Origin: Undibacterium sp. Jales W-56
Lineage (GTDB): Bacteria > Pseudomonadota > Gammaproteobacteria > Burkholderiales > Burkholderiaceae_D
DNA: 64,000 nt
Assembly (NCBI RefSeq): GCF_025548535.1
Contig: NZ_JAJLQW010000003.1
Span: forward strand, 124,001 to 188,000
Direction of reading: 5' to 3'
This document shows positions 44,510 to 53,081 of this stretch, piece by piece (within the stretch, counting starts at the first letter, position 1; each line of letters opens with the position of its first letter). The notes beneath the pieces are model-generated. The model was not told the origin of the DNA and made no database searches. It saw only the letters and a list, made by a program, of their open reading frames with translations. A program made the translations under genes and the position numbers.

Positions 44510-45811
44510 TTATTTCAGACAGGCAGGCGTGATTTTTTTCTCTACCGCATATTTATTCGACGACTCTTCCAGCATGGCGCGTGTCAAAGCCTTGTCGCCC
44601 GTGACCCAGTTCGGTGTGATGGCGTGCCATTTATCGCCAGTCCATTGCTGTACTTTGACGGCGCCGGAACCTTCATGGTCTTCGCACGAGGTCTTCACCG
44701 GGGGAAACATCCCCAAGGCACCCAGGGCTTTTTGCCGTGCCTCATCGACGTTCAGGTTTTCAAAACCCCAACGGATTTGTTCCGAGCTCACGGCTTTTCC
44801 CTTGCCGTATTTCTCTTGCGCTTTCAGGATCGCTTCTGCCCACAACATGGCAGCTGTCACGCCACGCATGTGATACACCGAGCCGACCCGGTTCTTGTCG
44901 CCCAGATTGCCTTTGCCTGCCGCATAGATCTTGCTGCGGATTTCATCGAGCACCGGATAATTGCCCGGGGTATTGAAGGTCATGGTGCTATAACCCTTGG
45001 CCGCGTCGCCTGCCGGGATGGTGTCTTCCTCGGAACCGGCCCACCACACGCCCAGCATCTTTTCACGCGGGAAGCCATTACGCTGCGCGGTCTTGATCGC
45101 GACGGCATTCATCACACCCCAGCCCCACAGAATCACATAGTCGGGATTGGCCTGGCGGATTTGCAGCCACTGCGATTGCTGTTCATTGCCCGGATGCGCG
45201 ACCGGGATCTTGATCAGTTCAAAACCGTATTGCTTGGCTTGCGCTTCGAGTACCGGCAGAGGCTCTTTGCCAAACGCAGAATCGTGGTACAGATGCACGA
45301 TTTTTTTACCTTTGAGCTTATCCATGCCGCCCGACTTGTCGCCGAGGTACTTGGTCATCGCGGCGGCCTGATTCCAGTAACTGGTAATCAGCGGAAAAAC
45401 ATACGGAAATACCTTGCCGTTCGCGGCATCAGAGCGGCCATAGCCGAGGGTGGTCATCGGGATTTTGTCTTCCGCCAGGCGATCTAAAATACCGTAGGCG
45501 ATCCCGGTGGACAGCGGCTCAACCAGCGAGGCGCCGCCATTCGATTTTTTCAGGCGCTCATAGCATTCGATGCCGCGCGACGCGTTGTATTCGGTTTCGC
45601 ATTCTTCCCACGCAATCTTGACGCCGTTCAAGCCGCCTTTGGCATTGATCAGGTTGAAGTAATCGATCGCGCCGCCATAAAAGCCTGACCCGCCAGCCGC
45701 ATACGGGCCGACCCGATATGACAGCAGAGGAATGAATTGTTCATCCGCCTGGGCGATGCCGACGGCACCGGCAAAGGCAGCGCCCAGCAATACTGACTTG
45801 AGTAATTTCAT
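44510..45811 (-). CDS. Branched-chain amino acid-type ABC substrate-binding protein (LivK-like)
   Basis: 433-aa periplasmic protein with signal peptide (MKLLKSVLLGAAFAGAVGIAQA, split cleavage after AQA, residue 22) and a type I periplasmic-binding fold. Landmarks are IAWEECETEYNASRGIECYERL and KKIVHLYHDSAFGKEPLPVLE, which match the large binding proteins of liv-type systems linked to acyl-CoA ligases rather than true leucine binders. Start is ATG at 45811, since GAAGGAG is eight bases upstream; the longer frame to 45862 is not supported. Substrate unknown; probably an organic or aromatic acid. Confidence 0.9.
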   Translation of the reverse strand: MKLLKSVLLGAAFAGAVGIAQADEQFIPLLSYRVGPYAAGGSGFYGGAIDYFNLINAKGGLNGVKIAWEECETEYNASRGIECYERLKKSNGGASLVEPLSTGIAYGILDRLAEDKIPMTTLGYGRSDAANGKVFPYVFPLITSYWNQAAAMTKYLGDKSGGMDKLKGKKIVHLYHDSAFGKEPLPVLEAQAKQYGFELIKIPVAHPGNEQQSQWLQIRQANPDYVILWGWGVMNAVAIKTAQRNGFPREKMLGVWWAGSEEDTIPAGDAAKGYSTMTFNTPGNYPVLDEIRSKIYAAGKGNLGDKNRVGSVYHMRGVTAAMLWAEAILKAQEKYGKGKAVSSEQIRWGFENLNVDEARQKALGALGMFPPVKTSCEDHEGSGAVKVQQWTGDKWHAITPNWVTGDKALTRAMLEESSNKYAVEKKITPACLK

Positions 45812-45972
45812 GATATCTCCTTCGTGGTTGGATAAAGGTGTTACCGGATGCTTGCTGAACACCGCAACAGTGCCATCGCATCTTCTTGAATCAGGGAATA
45901 ACCATGTTTTCCCGGTTTACAACTCAAATAACTGACTTCGTGCAAGAACAGCCATGCATCATAAGAATGACT

Positions 45973-46012
45973 CCTGTTTCTCTCCGCGTCCCTGTGCCTC
46001 GGGGTTGAGAGC
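45973..46012. repeat. Fragment of CACAGAG-type repeat
   Basis: Between livK and livM. On the minus strand it reads CCCCGAGGCACAGGGACGCG followed by GAGAGAAACAGG, clearly related to the CACAGAG stretches in the MITE-like copies and the palindrome at 48192-48290. Confidence 0.5.
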
Positions 46013-46036
46013 TTGAAGGTTTTGCGGATCGCCGTA

Positions 46037-47095
46037 TCAATATGGGAACGGCCACAAACGTAATTTCTCTTTCGCGATTTGCCACAGTCTCGCCAGGCCA
46101 TGCGGCTCCACAATCAGGAAAAAAATGATCAGTGCGCCGAACACCATCAGCTCCAGATTCGACGCCACATTGGTCGGCAGCGACAAGGCGTGCGCCATCA
46201 GGTTCAACATGATAGGCAACAGGATGATGAAGGCCGAACCCAGGAAAGAACCGAGGATGGAGCCAACGCCGCCAATGATGATCATGAACAGGATCCTGAA
46301 CGATAAGTCGAGGTTGTAGGCTTCCGGCTCGACCGTGCCGAGATACGCATACGCATACAAAGCACCGGCGACGCCGCAGTAAAACGAGGACACCGCAAAC
46401 GCCAGCAACTTGGTGCGCATCAGACGAAAACCGATCACCTCTGCCGCCACGTCCATGTCGCGCACCGCCATCCACGAGCGCCCGACATTCGAGCGCACCA
46501 TGTTTTTTGCTAACAGCGCCAGCAGGCAGACGATGCACAGCGTCAGCAGATATTTTTTGACCGGGGTGTTAAAGCTCATGCCCAAGATCACCATCTCTTG
46601 CGCCGTGATCACGCCGGACGAGCTGTAATTGGTGAACCACTGTATTTTGGTCAGACACCAGACCACGAAGAACTGGGTTGCCAGCGTCGCCGCTGCCAGA
46701 TAGAAGCCGCGGATACGCAGCGAAGGCAGCCCGAACGCAATCCCGACCAGCGCAGCGCACAGGCCGCCGAGCACAAACGCCAGCAACACCGGGATGCCGG
46801 GGATGCGCAATACAAAGTTGTACGAAGCAAAGGCGCCGACCGCCATAAACGCGGCCGAACCCAAAGACAGTTGTCCCGCATAACCGGTCAGAATATTCAG
46901 TCCCAAGGCCGCCAGAGAAAAAATCAGGAACGGGATCAGGATCGCCGAAAACGTATAGGGCGAGGCGATCAGCGGCACCACCAAAAACGCCAGCGCCAGA
47001 ATAATGGCAATGCCTATCCTGTCCTGCCTTATAGGAAAAATCTGGTTGTCGGCAGCATAGCTGGGCTTGAACTGACCTGCTTCACGATAAAACAT
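46037..47095 (-). CDS. livM: Branched-chain amino acid-type ABC permease (LivM-like)
   Basis: 352-aa inner-membrane permease with about ten hydrophobic segments. LGLNILTGYAGQLSLGSAAFMAVGAF is the LivM landmark and IIGGVGSILGSFLGSAF the late conserved loop. It forms the heteromeric channel with LivH. It lies between livH (150 bases upstream) and livK (225 bases downstream) in the operon. Confidence 0.92.
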   Translation of the reverse strand: MFYREAGQFKPSYAADNQIFPIRQDRIGIAIILALAFLVVPLIASPYTFSAILIPFLIFSLAALGLNILTGYAGQLSLGSAAFMAVGAFASYNFVLRIPGIPVLLAFVLGGLCAALVGIAFGLPSLRIRGFYLAAATLATQFFVVWCLTKIQWFTNYSSSGVITAQEMVILGMSFNTPVKKYLLTLCIVCLLALLAKNMVRSNVGRSWMAVRDMDVAAEVIGFRLMRTKLLAFAVSSFYCGVAGALYAYAYLGTVEPEAYNLDLSFRILFMIIIGGVGSILGSFLGSAFIILLPIMLNLMAHALSLPTNVASNLELMVFGALIIFFLIVEPHGLARLWQIAKEKLRLWPFPY

Positions 47096-47245
47096 GGGCT
47101 TCCTCTAGATTGATCCCGCACTATCCATGCGGGTTTTGAGCCATTTTCAGCCTGGAAGGCGCATTCCTGTTGCGCTATCCACTGCACACTTCGTTGCACT
47201 CCCTCTACCGCCGGCAGGCGAGGGGCTCGCACAAAATCTCAAAGA

Positions 47246-48148
47246 TTAAATACGCCGGATAATTTTTTCCCCGAACAATCCCTCAGGCCGCACCAGCAAG
47301 AACAGCAGCGCCAGCACATAAGGGAACCAGCCTTCGATGCCACCCCCGACCATCGGCCCGATATACACTTCGGCGAGTTTTTCCGATGCACCGATAATCA
47401 GGCCGCCGACAATTGCACCGGGGACCGAGGTAAAACCGCCGAGGATCAGCACCGGCAAGGCTTTCAGGGCGACAAAGGTAAGCGCAAACTGCACGCCATT
47501 GCGCGCGCCCCACAGCAAACCGGCGACCAGCGCAACAAAACCGGCAACGGCCCACACTACGCCCCAGATCTGTTGCAAAGGAATGCCGACCGCGAGTGCG
47601 GCCTGATGATCGTCTGCGACGGCACGCAGCGCCCGGCCGATTTTGGTCTTTGAGAATAACAAGGCCAGGCCCGTGACCAATAAGGCGCAAATCAGGGCGG
47701 CGATCACATCAAATTGCGAAACGATGATATTGAATTTTTCCATCAGGAATTCGATAGGCACATCGTCAATCGGCAGGCTCAGGCGATGCGGTTGCGAGCC
47801 CCATAATAATTGCGCCAGACCTTCGATGAAAAACGTCAGGCCAATCGTCGCCATGAACAGCGTGATCTCAGGCTGATTGACCAGCGGGCGCAAGACGATA
47901 CGTTCAATCGCCAGACCCAGCGCGACCATCACGACCATCGTCAGCGGGATCGCCAGCCATAGCGAGAGATGGAATTGTTCGGTCAGGCCGACACAAGTCA
48001 GCGCCGCAAAAAACACCATCGCGCCCTGGGCAAAATTGAACACGCCCGAAGCCTTATAAATCAGCACGAAACCCAGTGCCACCAGCGCGTACATCACGCC
48101 TGACAGCAAGCCGCCGATCAGCACTTCAAAGAAAAAATTGATATTCAT
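47246..48148 (-). CDS. livH: Branched-chain amino acid-type ABC permease (LivH-like)
   Basis: 300-aa inner-membrane permease with eight or so hydrophobic segments. LLSGVMYALVALGFVLIYKASGVFNFAQG is the family start (residues about 13-41), and LGGFTSVPGAIVGGLIIG the conserved cytoplasmic loop that contacts the ATPases. It pairs with LivM. A 99-base palindromic repeat separates it from livG. Confidence 0.92.
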   Translation of the reverse strand: MNINFFFEVLIGGLLSGVMYALVALGFVLIYKASGVFNFAQGAMVFFAALTCVGLTEQFHLSLWLAIPLTMVVMVALGLAIERIVLRPLVNQPEITLFMATIGLTFFIEGLAQLLWGSQPHRLSLPIDDVPIEFLMEKFNIIVSQFDVIAALICALLVTGLALLFSKTKIGRALRAVADDHQAALAVGIPLQQIWGVVWAVAGFVALVAGLLWGARNGVQFALTFVALKALPVLILGGFTSVPGAIVGGLIIGASEKLAEVYIGPMVGGGIEGWFPYVLALLFLLVRPEGLFGEKIIRRI

Positions 48149-48191
48149 TTCTAGCTTTCAGCTTACGTTAAGCAAACATGAATTGTTAACC

Positions 48192-48290
48192 AAGACCCCG
48201 CAACACAAAGGCACAGAGACACAGAGGAAAAACATCAGAAAATTTGGCTCTTCTCCTGCCTTTCTCTGTGCCTCTGTGGTGAAGGGTCTT
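48192..48290. repeat. Large palindromic repeat between livG and livH
   Basis: AAGACCC (48192-48198) pairs with GGGTCTT (48284-48290), and inside it GGCACAGAG pairs with CTCTGTGCC. The whole forms one long interrupted hairpin within the operon. Its inner motifs match the CACAGAG stretch of the MITE-like copies. Confidence 0.7.
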
Positions 48291-48301
48291 AAGATTGTTC
48301 A

Positions 48302-49102
48302 TTAATGCGCCACACCCAGATAGGCATTAATCACATCCTGATTCGCCAGCACTTCTGCCGGCGTGCCGTCGCCAATTTTTTTACCGTAATCGAGCACCAC
48401 TACACGGTCCGAGATATCCATCACCACCCCCATGTCGTGTTCGATCAAGACGATCGTGGTACCGAGTTGATCATTCACATCGAGAATGAAGCGGCTCATG
48501 TCCTGCTTCTCTTCCACGTTCATGCCGGCCATCGGTTCATCCAGCAAGAGGATTTCCGGCTCTGCTGCCAGCGCCCGACCCAATTCCACGCGCTTTTGCA
48601 AGCCATACGACAGGCGGCCGACCGGCGTTTTACGGATGTGCTGGATTTCCAGGAAGTCGATGATCTCTTCGGCCTTTTGGCGATGGGCGATTTCTTCTTT
48701 TTGCGCCGGTCCCCAATACAAAGCCTGCATCAGAAAATTACTTTTCATCTTCAGGTTGCGTCCCGTCATGATATTGTCGAGCACGCTCATGCCTTTAAAC
48801 AAGGCGATGTTCTGGAAGGTGCGGGCAATCCCGCTTTTGGCTGCTGCATGGGTATTCATGCCGCGCCGATGCTGGCCGCGATAAGTAATATCGCCTTCTT
48901 GCGGATGATATACGCCATTGATGACGTTCAACATCGAGCTTTTACCTGCGCCGTTCGGCCCTATGATGGCGCGGATTTCATGCTCCTTGACGTTGAAGGA
49001 AATATTCGTCAATGCCTTGACCCCGCCGAACGATAGCGAAATGCCTTGCAAATCCAGGATCACCTCGCCGATTTTCCTGCCCATGTTGTTCATCTCTGTC
49101 AT
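48302..49102 (-). CDS. livG: Branched-chain amino acid-type ABC transporter ATPase (LivG-like)
   Basis: 266-aa ATPase. Walker A is GPNGAGKSS, the signature is LSYGLQKRVELGRAL, and Walker B is ILLLDEPMAG followed by MNVEEKQDM. The C-terminal GEGTP-like GDGTPAEVLANQDVINAYLG is typical of LivG. Start is ATG at 49102 (TGAGGA four bases upstream), seven bases after the upstream ligase stop; the longer frame to 49258 runs inside the ligase gene and is rejected. Confidence 0.92.
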   Translation of the reverse strand: MTEMNNMGRKIGEVILDLQGISLSFGGVKALTNISFNVKEHEIRAIIGPNGAGKSSMLNVINGVYHPQEGDITYRGQHRRGMNTHAAAKSGIARTFQNIALFKGMSVLDNIMTGRNLKMKSNFLMQALYWGPAQKEEIAHRQKAEEIIDFLEIQHIRKTPVGRLSYGLQKRVELGRALAAEPEILLLDEPMAGMNVEEKQDMSRFILDVNDQLGTTIVLIEHDMGVVMDISDRVVVLDYGKKIGDGTPAEVLANQDVINAYLGVAH

Positions 49103-49109
49103 GCGATCC

Positions 49110-51083
49110 TCACGCTGCCTGTTGCTGTACTGGCTGACCGGCAGCGACGACTTTGACATCGCTGATATGCAGGTCGGCACTGACCGTACCCTGACGGCCG
49201 TCTTCAAACTTGACTTGCGTTTCGATATGCTGCGAACGCTTTCCCGAATACAGGGCATCGATCAGCACGGCATATTTTTGCGCGACAAAACCGCGCCGCA
49301 CTTTGCGTGTGCGGGTCAGTTCGTCGTCGTCGGGATCGAGCTCTTTATGCAGGACCAGAAAACGATGGATTTGCGTATTCGCCATCAAGGCTTCGCTGGC
49401 CAGATCGGCATTGACTTTTTCCACGCAGGACAAGATCAACTGGTAGGTTTCGGCCTTGCCCGCCAGATCGGTGTAGCCGGCATAGGCAATCCCGCGGCGC
49501 TCCGACCAGTTGCCGACTGCGTCCATATCGATATTGATGAAGGCGCAGACGGTGTCGCGGCCGTGTCCGAACGCGACCGCTTCTTTGATGAACGGGAAGA
49601 ACTTGAGTTTGTTCTCGATATAATTAGGCGCAAAGATATCGCCGTTGCTGAGTTTGCCGACGTCGGCCGCCCGGTCGATGATTTTCAGATGGCCGTCGCT
49701 ATCGAAGATGCCGGCATCGCCGGTATGGAAGTAGCCATCGGCATCGATGACTTCCGCGGTGGCGTCGGGGCGCTTGTAATACCCTTTCAGCATCGATGCC
49801 GATTTCACCAGCACTTCGCCATTGCCGGCCAGCTTGACTTCCACTCCTGGCGCGGCCAGTCCGACGCTATCGAATTTAATCTGGCCATCGGGTTGCAGAC
49901 AGACATAGGCGCAGGTCTCGGTCGATCCGTACAGTTGTTTCAGGTTGATGCCGATAGAACGGTAAAAACGGAACAGGTCTGGGCCAATCGCGGCGCCCGC
50001 AGTGTAGGCAACCCGCACGCGCGACAGGCCGAGTACATTTTTCAGCGGGCCATACACAAAGAAATTGCCGAGCGCGTAATTGAGTTTATCCAGCAGGGAT
50101 ACGGGTTTGCGATCGAGGATATCAGAACCGATTTTACGTGCGACTTCCATGTAGTGATGGAATAATCTGCGCTTGATGGCGCCCGCATCTTCCATGCGTA
50201 TCATGACCGTGGTCAGCATGTTTTCAAATACCCGCGGAGGCGCAAAATAATAGGTCGGGCCGACTTCGCGCAGATCGGTCAAGACGGTTTCGCTCGATTC
50301 GGGGCAATTCACGGTAAAGCCCGCCGCCATCGCTTGGGCGTAGGAAAACAAATGATCGCCGACCCATGCCATCGGCAGGTAAGACAAGATCTCTTCCCGT
50401 TCACTCAGGTGATCAAAACTCGCGCCGCCATTGGCGGCATGGATGAATGAGCGATGGGTCTGGCAGACGCCTTTGGGTTTGCCCGTGGTACCTGAGGTGT
50501 ACAACATCACGGCAGTGTCGTCGGTTTGCCCCAGTTCGACCTGTTGCATGAAAAAGCCGGGATGCGCCTGGTCATAGGCGCGACCGATTTCCTGCAAGCT
50601 GGCGTAGGAGGTGAGTTCCGGCTGACGGTAGTGGCGCATGCCGCGCTCATCATCGAAGGCGATATGCCGGATGCCTGCGTAGTGCTGTCCGATCTCCAGC
50701 AGCTTATCGACCTGCTCCTGATCTTCGACGATGGCGAACTCGATCTCGGCATTTTCCAGCACATACGCCATGTCGGCGGCCGGGGCATCCTGATACAGCG
50801 GCACTGCGATCCCGCCCAGACACTGCGCCGCCGCCATCGCCCAGTAAAGGCGCGGGCGGTTGTCGCCGACGATCGCGAGATTCATGCCGCGCTGAAAACC
50901 TTGCGCTGCCAGTCCGCAGGCAAGTGCACGGACTTCGGCGCTGACCTCCGCCCAATTCCAGGTTTGCCAGATGCCTAAATCTTTTTCGCGGAATGCGGGA
51001 CGTTGCGCATGCACTTGCGCATTGCGCAGCAAGAGCCTGGGGAAGGTCGCATCACTCGGGTTCGCTGTGTTCGTGTAGCTCAT
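49110..51083 (-). CDS. Long-chain acyl-CoA synthetase-like AMP-forming ligase
   Basis: 657-aa ANL-superfamily ligase. The AMP-binding P-loop TSGTTGKPKG is near residue 203, SYLPMAWVGDH follows, YGSTETCAYV is the A5 motif, and GYFHTGDAG with DRAADVGKLSNG holds later motifs. It is FadD15/FadD-like and should make acyl-CoA from a fatty or aromatic acid with ATP. First gene of the operon. ATG at 51083 is used (GGAGACA just upstream); TTG at 51095 would add four residues. The substrate is likely the one moved by the Liv-type transporter. Confidence 0.9.
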   Translation of the reverse strand: MSYTNTANPSDATFPRLLLRNAQVHAQRPAFREKDLGIWQTWNWAEVSAEVRALACGLAAQGFQRGMNLAIVGDNRPRLYWAMAAAQCLGGIAVPLYQDAPAADMAYVLENAEIEFAIVEDQEQVDKLLEIGQHYAGIRHIAFDDERGMRHYRQPELTSYASLQEIGRAYDQAHPGFFMQQVELGQTDDTAVMLYTSGTTGKPKGVCQTHRSFIHAANGGASFDHLSEREEILSYLPMAWVGDHLFSYAQAMAAGFTVNCPESSETVLTDLREVGPTYYFAPPRVFENMLTTVMIRMEDAGAIKRRLFHHYMEVARKIGSDILDRKPVSLLDKLNYALGNFFVYGPLKNVLGLSRVRVAYTAGAAIGPDLFRFYRSIGINLKQLYGSTETCAYVCLQPDGQIKFDSVGLAAPGVEVKLAGNGEVLVKSASMLKGYYKRPDATAEVIDADGYFHTGDAGIFDSDGHLKIIDRAADVGKLSNGDIFAPNYIENKLKFFPFIKEAVAFGHGRDTVCAFINIDMDAVGNWSERRGIAYAGYTDLAGKAETYQLILSCVEKVNADLASEALMANTQIHRFLVLHKELDPDDDELTRTRKVRRGFVAQKYAVLIDALYSGKRSQHIETQVKFEDGRQGTVSADLHISDVKVVAAGQPVQQQAA

Positions 51084-51108
51084 TGTCTCCGCCAACTGCT
51101 GATTATTT

Positions 51109-51164
51109 GGACTTGCGCAAAACCGGTCGGGCAGGCCTCACCGGCGGCAATTTTGCATAAGTCC
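51109..51164. repeat. Mini element with the same inverted ends as the MITE-like copies
   Basis: GGACTTGCGCAAAA (51109-51122) and TTTTGCATAAGTCC (51151-51164) are inverted repeats close to the ends of copies A and C, but only 28 bases separate them, so the interior is lost. Confidence 0.6.
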
Positions 51165-51284
51165 TGACGATGTAGGTGAGTTTCCTCACGCTCCCTTACG
51201 ACATGCTTACTGGTCTATGTGCCAGCATGCGCCATGTCATTTCGGGAGCAGGCATCTTGTAATGGCGTGGATGTTGCATCAGTG

Positions 51285-51302
51285 CACAAGATGTTCCTTG
51301 TG
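51285..51302. promoter_or_regulatory. Candidate Crp/Fnr-family operator
   Basis: CACAAG, six bases, CTTGTG: a perfect six-base dyad with the size of a Crp/Fnr half-site pair. It differs from both the CRP (TGTGA-TCACA) and FNR (TTGAT-ATCAA) consensus. Confidence 0.35.
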
Positions 51303-51514
51303 GCCGCTTTCGCTTATACAATGTCCCCGAGGCTTTCTCATTTTTTATGTGTTATCAGGATAGTAGACAGATCAAATGCGCCAGGTTGTCATTTGCCCGA
51401 CAATCTCATTTAAACGACAGACTATCGTTGGTGCAGCGCACCATCCGTGGCGCTGCCCGACAATACCGCGTGCATACTCGCACCCCAGCTCAAACAGGAA
51501 TCATAAAAACAGCC

Positions 51515-52234
51515 ATGCCGGAAAATCAGTTGGCAACCACGACGCCTATTCACTCTCTAGATAACAAATTTGCGCGGACCATCTGGGCAAGCATGCTGGC
51601 GCCCGAGCACATGCAAAAGGTCGAGGCAGAAGTCATGGAGCGGTTTATCCCTGCCGGTGCTTATGTCTGCCGCAAAGGCGATACCGTCGATTACTGGATG
51701 GGCGTGATTGAAGGTTTTTTAAAGATGAGCAGTATCTCGCCGGAAGGCAAGACAATCACTTTTAGCTGCATGCTGGCAGGCGGCTGGTTCGGCGAGGGTT
51801 CCTTGCTCAAGACCGAGTCGCGCAAATACGACGTCGTCGCTTTGCGCGACACACGGGTTGCCTACATGCCGCGCAGCACCTTTAACTGGTTGCTGGATAA
51901 CAGTATTCCGTTTAACCGTTTTTTACTGCAGCAATTGAATGAGCGCCTCGGTTTTTTTATTTCACTGGTCGAGTATGACCGTATGCTGGATATTGACACG
52001 CGCGTGGCGCGCTGCCTGGCAGCGATGTTCCATCCGTATCTGAATCCCGGCAGCAGCATGCAATTGCAAATTTCGCAGGAAGAGATCGGTTATATCTCCA
52101 GCGTCTCGCGGCAACGCGCGAATCAGGCTTTGCAGGTGCTGGAAAAGAAAAAACTACTCAGCGTCGATTATGGCGGCATCACGATACTGGATCTGGAAGG
52201 CTTGCGTAAATTTCCGGGGGAGCCGGGCAAATGA
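51515..52234 (+). CDS. Crp/Fnr-family transcriptional regulator
   Basis: 239-aa regulator: cyclic-nucleotide-binding-type beta-roll (about 35-140, with AGGWFGEGSLL), long dimerisation helix, and a C-terminal winged helix-turn-helix (QEEIGYISSVSRQRANQALQVLEKK as landmark, about 182-206). No iron-sulphur Cys cluster like FNR is present. Start is ATG at 51515; the open frame continues upstream to 51347 without support. It is divergent from the ligase-liv operon and most likely its regulator. It overlaps the next gene by four bases (ATGA). Confidence 0.88.
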   Translation: MPENQLATTTPIHSLDNKFARTIWASMLAPEHMQKVEAEVMERFIPAGAYVCRKGDTVDYWMGVIEGFLKMSSISPEGKTITFSCMLAGGWFGEGSLLKTESRKYDVVALRDTRVAYMPRSTFNWLLDNSIPFNRFLLQQLNERLGFFISLVEYDRMLDIDTRVARCLAAMFHPYLNPGSSMQLQISQEEIGYISSVSRQRANQALQVLEKKKLLSVDYGGITILDLEGLRKFPGEPGK

Positions 52235-53067
52235 ATATGCCGGATAAAAAAAACCTCAACATTATCGGCGCGGGCAAGGTCGGGCAAGTGCTTGGACACT
52301 TGTTTGCACAGCATCAGGTGTTTTCTATGCTCGATGTGTGCAATCGCTCTGCAACCAGCGCCGAACGTGCCGTCGCGCTGATAGGCGCGGGACGCGCCGT
52401 GAACGGAGCCGCTCAGTTGCGTGCTGCCGAGGTGTGGATGTTGAGTGTGCCGGACGATCAGATTGCGACGACTTGCCAGGCGCTGGTCGATGCCGGGATG
52501 ATTCAGGCCGGCAATATCCTCTTTCATTGCAGCGGCGCCAAAGCCTCGACAGCACTCAGTGCGGCCAGCGCTATCGGCGCTGCAGTGGCGAGCGTGCATC
52601 CGGTATGCAGCTTTGCCAATGTCGCGCATCTCGCCCGGAATTTTTCCGGCACGGTTTGCAGCCTTGAGGGCGATGAGATGGCGCTGGCAAGTTTATTGCC
52701 CGCAATGCAGGGCATCGGCGCCCGTACAGTCCAGATCAGCGCTGCGAATAAATTGCTGTATCACGCTGGCTCTGTGTTTGCGAGTAATTATCTGGTGAGC
52801 CTGCTGGAGCTTGCTTTGCAAGCGTATCAGGCCGCCGGTATTGCGCCTGAGCTGGCGATGGCGATGGCGCAACCGCTGGCGCAACAAAGTTTAAGCAATG
52901 TATTTCAGCTAGGACCTGCGCAAGCCCTGACTGGCCCGATTGCACGCGGCGACATGGCTACCGTGATACAACAGCAGCAGGTGGTAACGCAGTGGAATGC
53001 GCAGGCCGGCGCGCTATATCAGGCGTTTATTGCGCCGACCATCGATCTGGCTGCGAAAAAAATCTGA
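52231..53067 (+). CDS. Rossmann-fold/DUF2520 protein
   Basis: 278-aa protein. N-terminal Rossmann-like NADP-binding domain begins with NIIGAGKVGQVLGHLF; the C-terminal helical DUF2520 domain contains LLYHAGSVFASNYLVSLLELA. The layout resembles 6-phosphogluconate/ketopantoate reductase relatives, but the reaction is unknown. Translationally coupled to the Crp/Fnr-family gene. Confidence 0.87.
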   Translation: MNMPDKKNLNIIGAGKVGQVLGHLFAQHQVFSMLDVCNRSATSAERAVALIGAGRAVNGAAQLRAAEVWMLSVPDDQIATTCQALVDAGMIQAGNILFHCSGAKASTALSAASAIGAAVASVHPVCSFANVAHLARNFSGTVCSLEGDEMALASLLPAMQGIGARTVQISAANKLLYHAGSVFASNYLVSLLELALQAYQAAGIAPELAMAMAQPLAQQSLSNVFQLGPAQALTGPIARGDMATVIQQQQVVTQWNAQAGALYQAFIAPTIDLAAKKI

Positions 53068-53081
53068 CAGTTTTGCTGATG

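Larger units (their letters stand above)
51084..51514. other. Regulatory gap between the ligase-liv operon and the Crp/Fnr gene
   Basis: 431 bases without a gene. It holds a 56-base inverted-repeat element (51109-51164) and a symmetric CACAAG-ATGTTC-CTTGTG at 51285-51302 that could be an operator of the divergent Crp/Fnr-family regulator. Confidence 0.5.

Noticed and set aside
49103..49258. 52-residue N-terminal extension of LivG
   Set aside because: It lies inside the 3' end of the ligase gene; a proper ribosome binding site supports the ATG at 49102.
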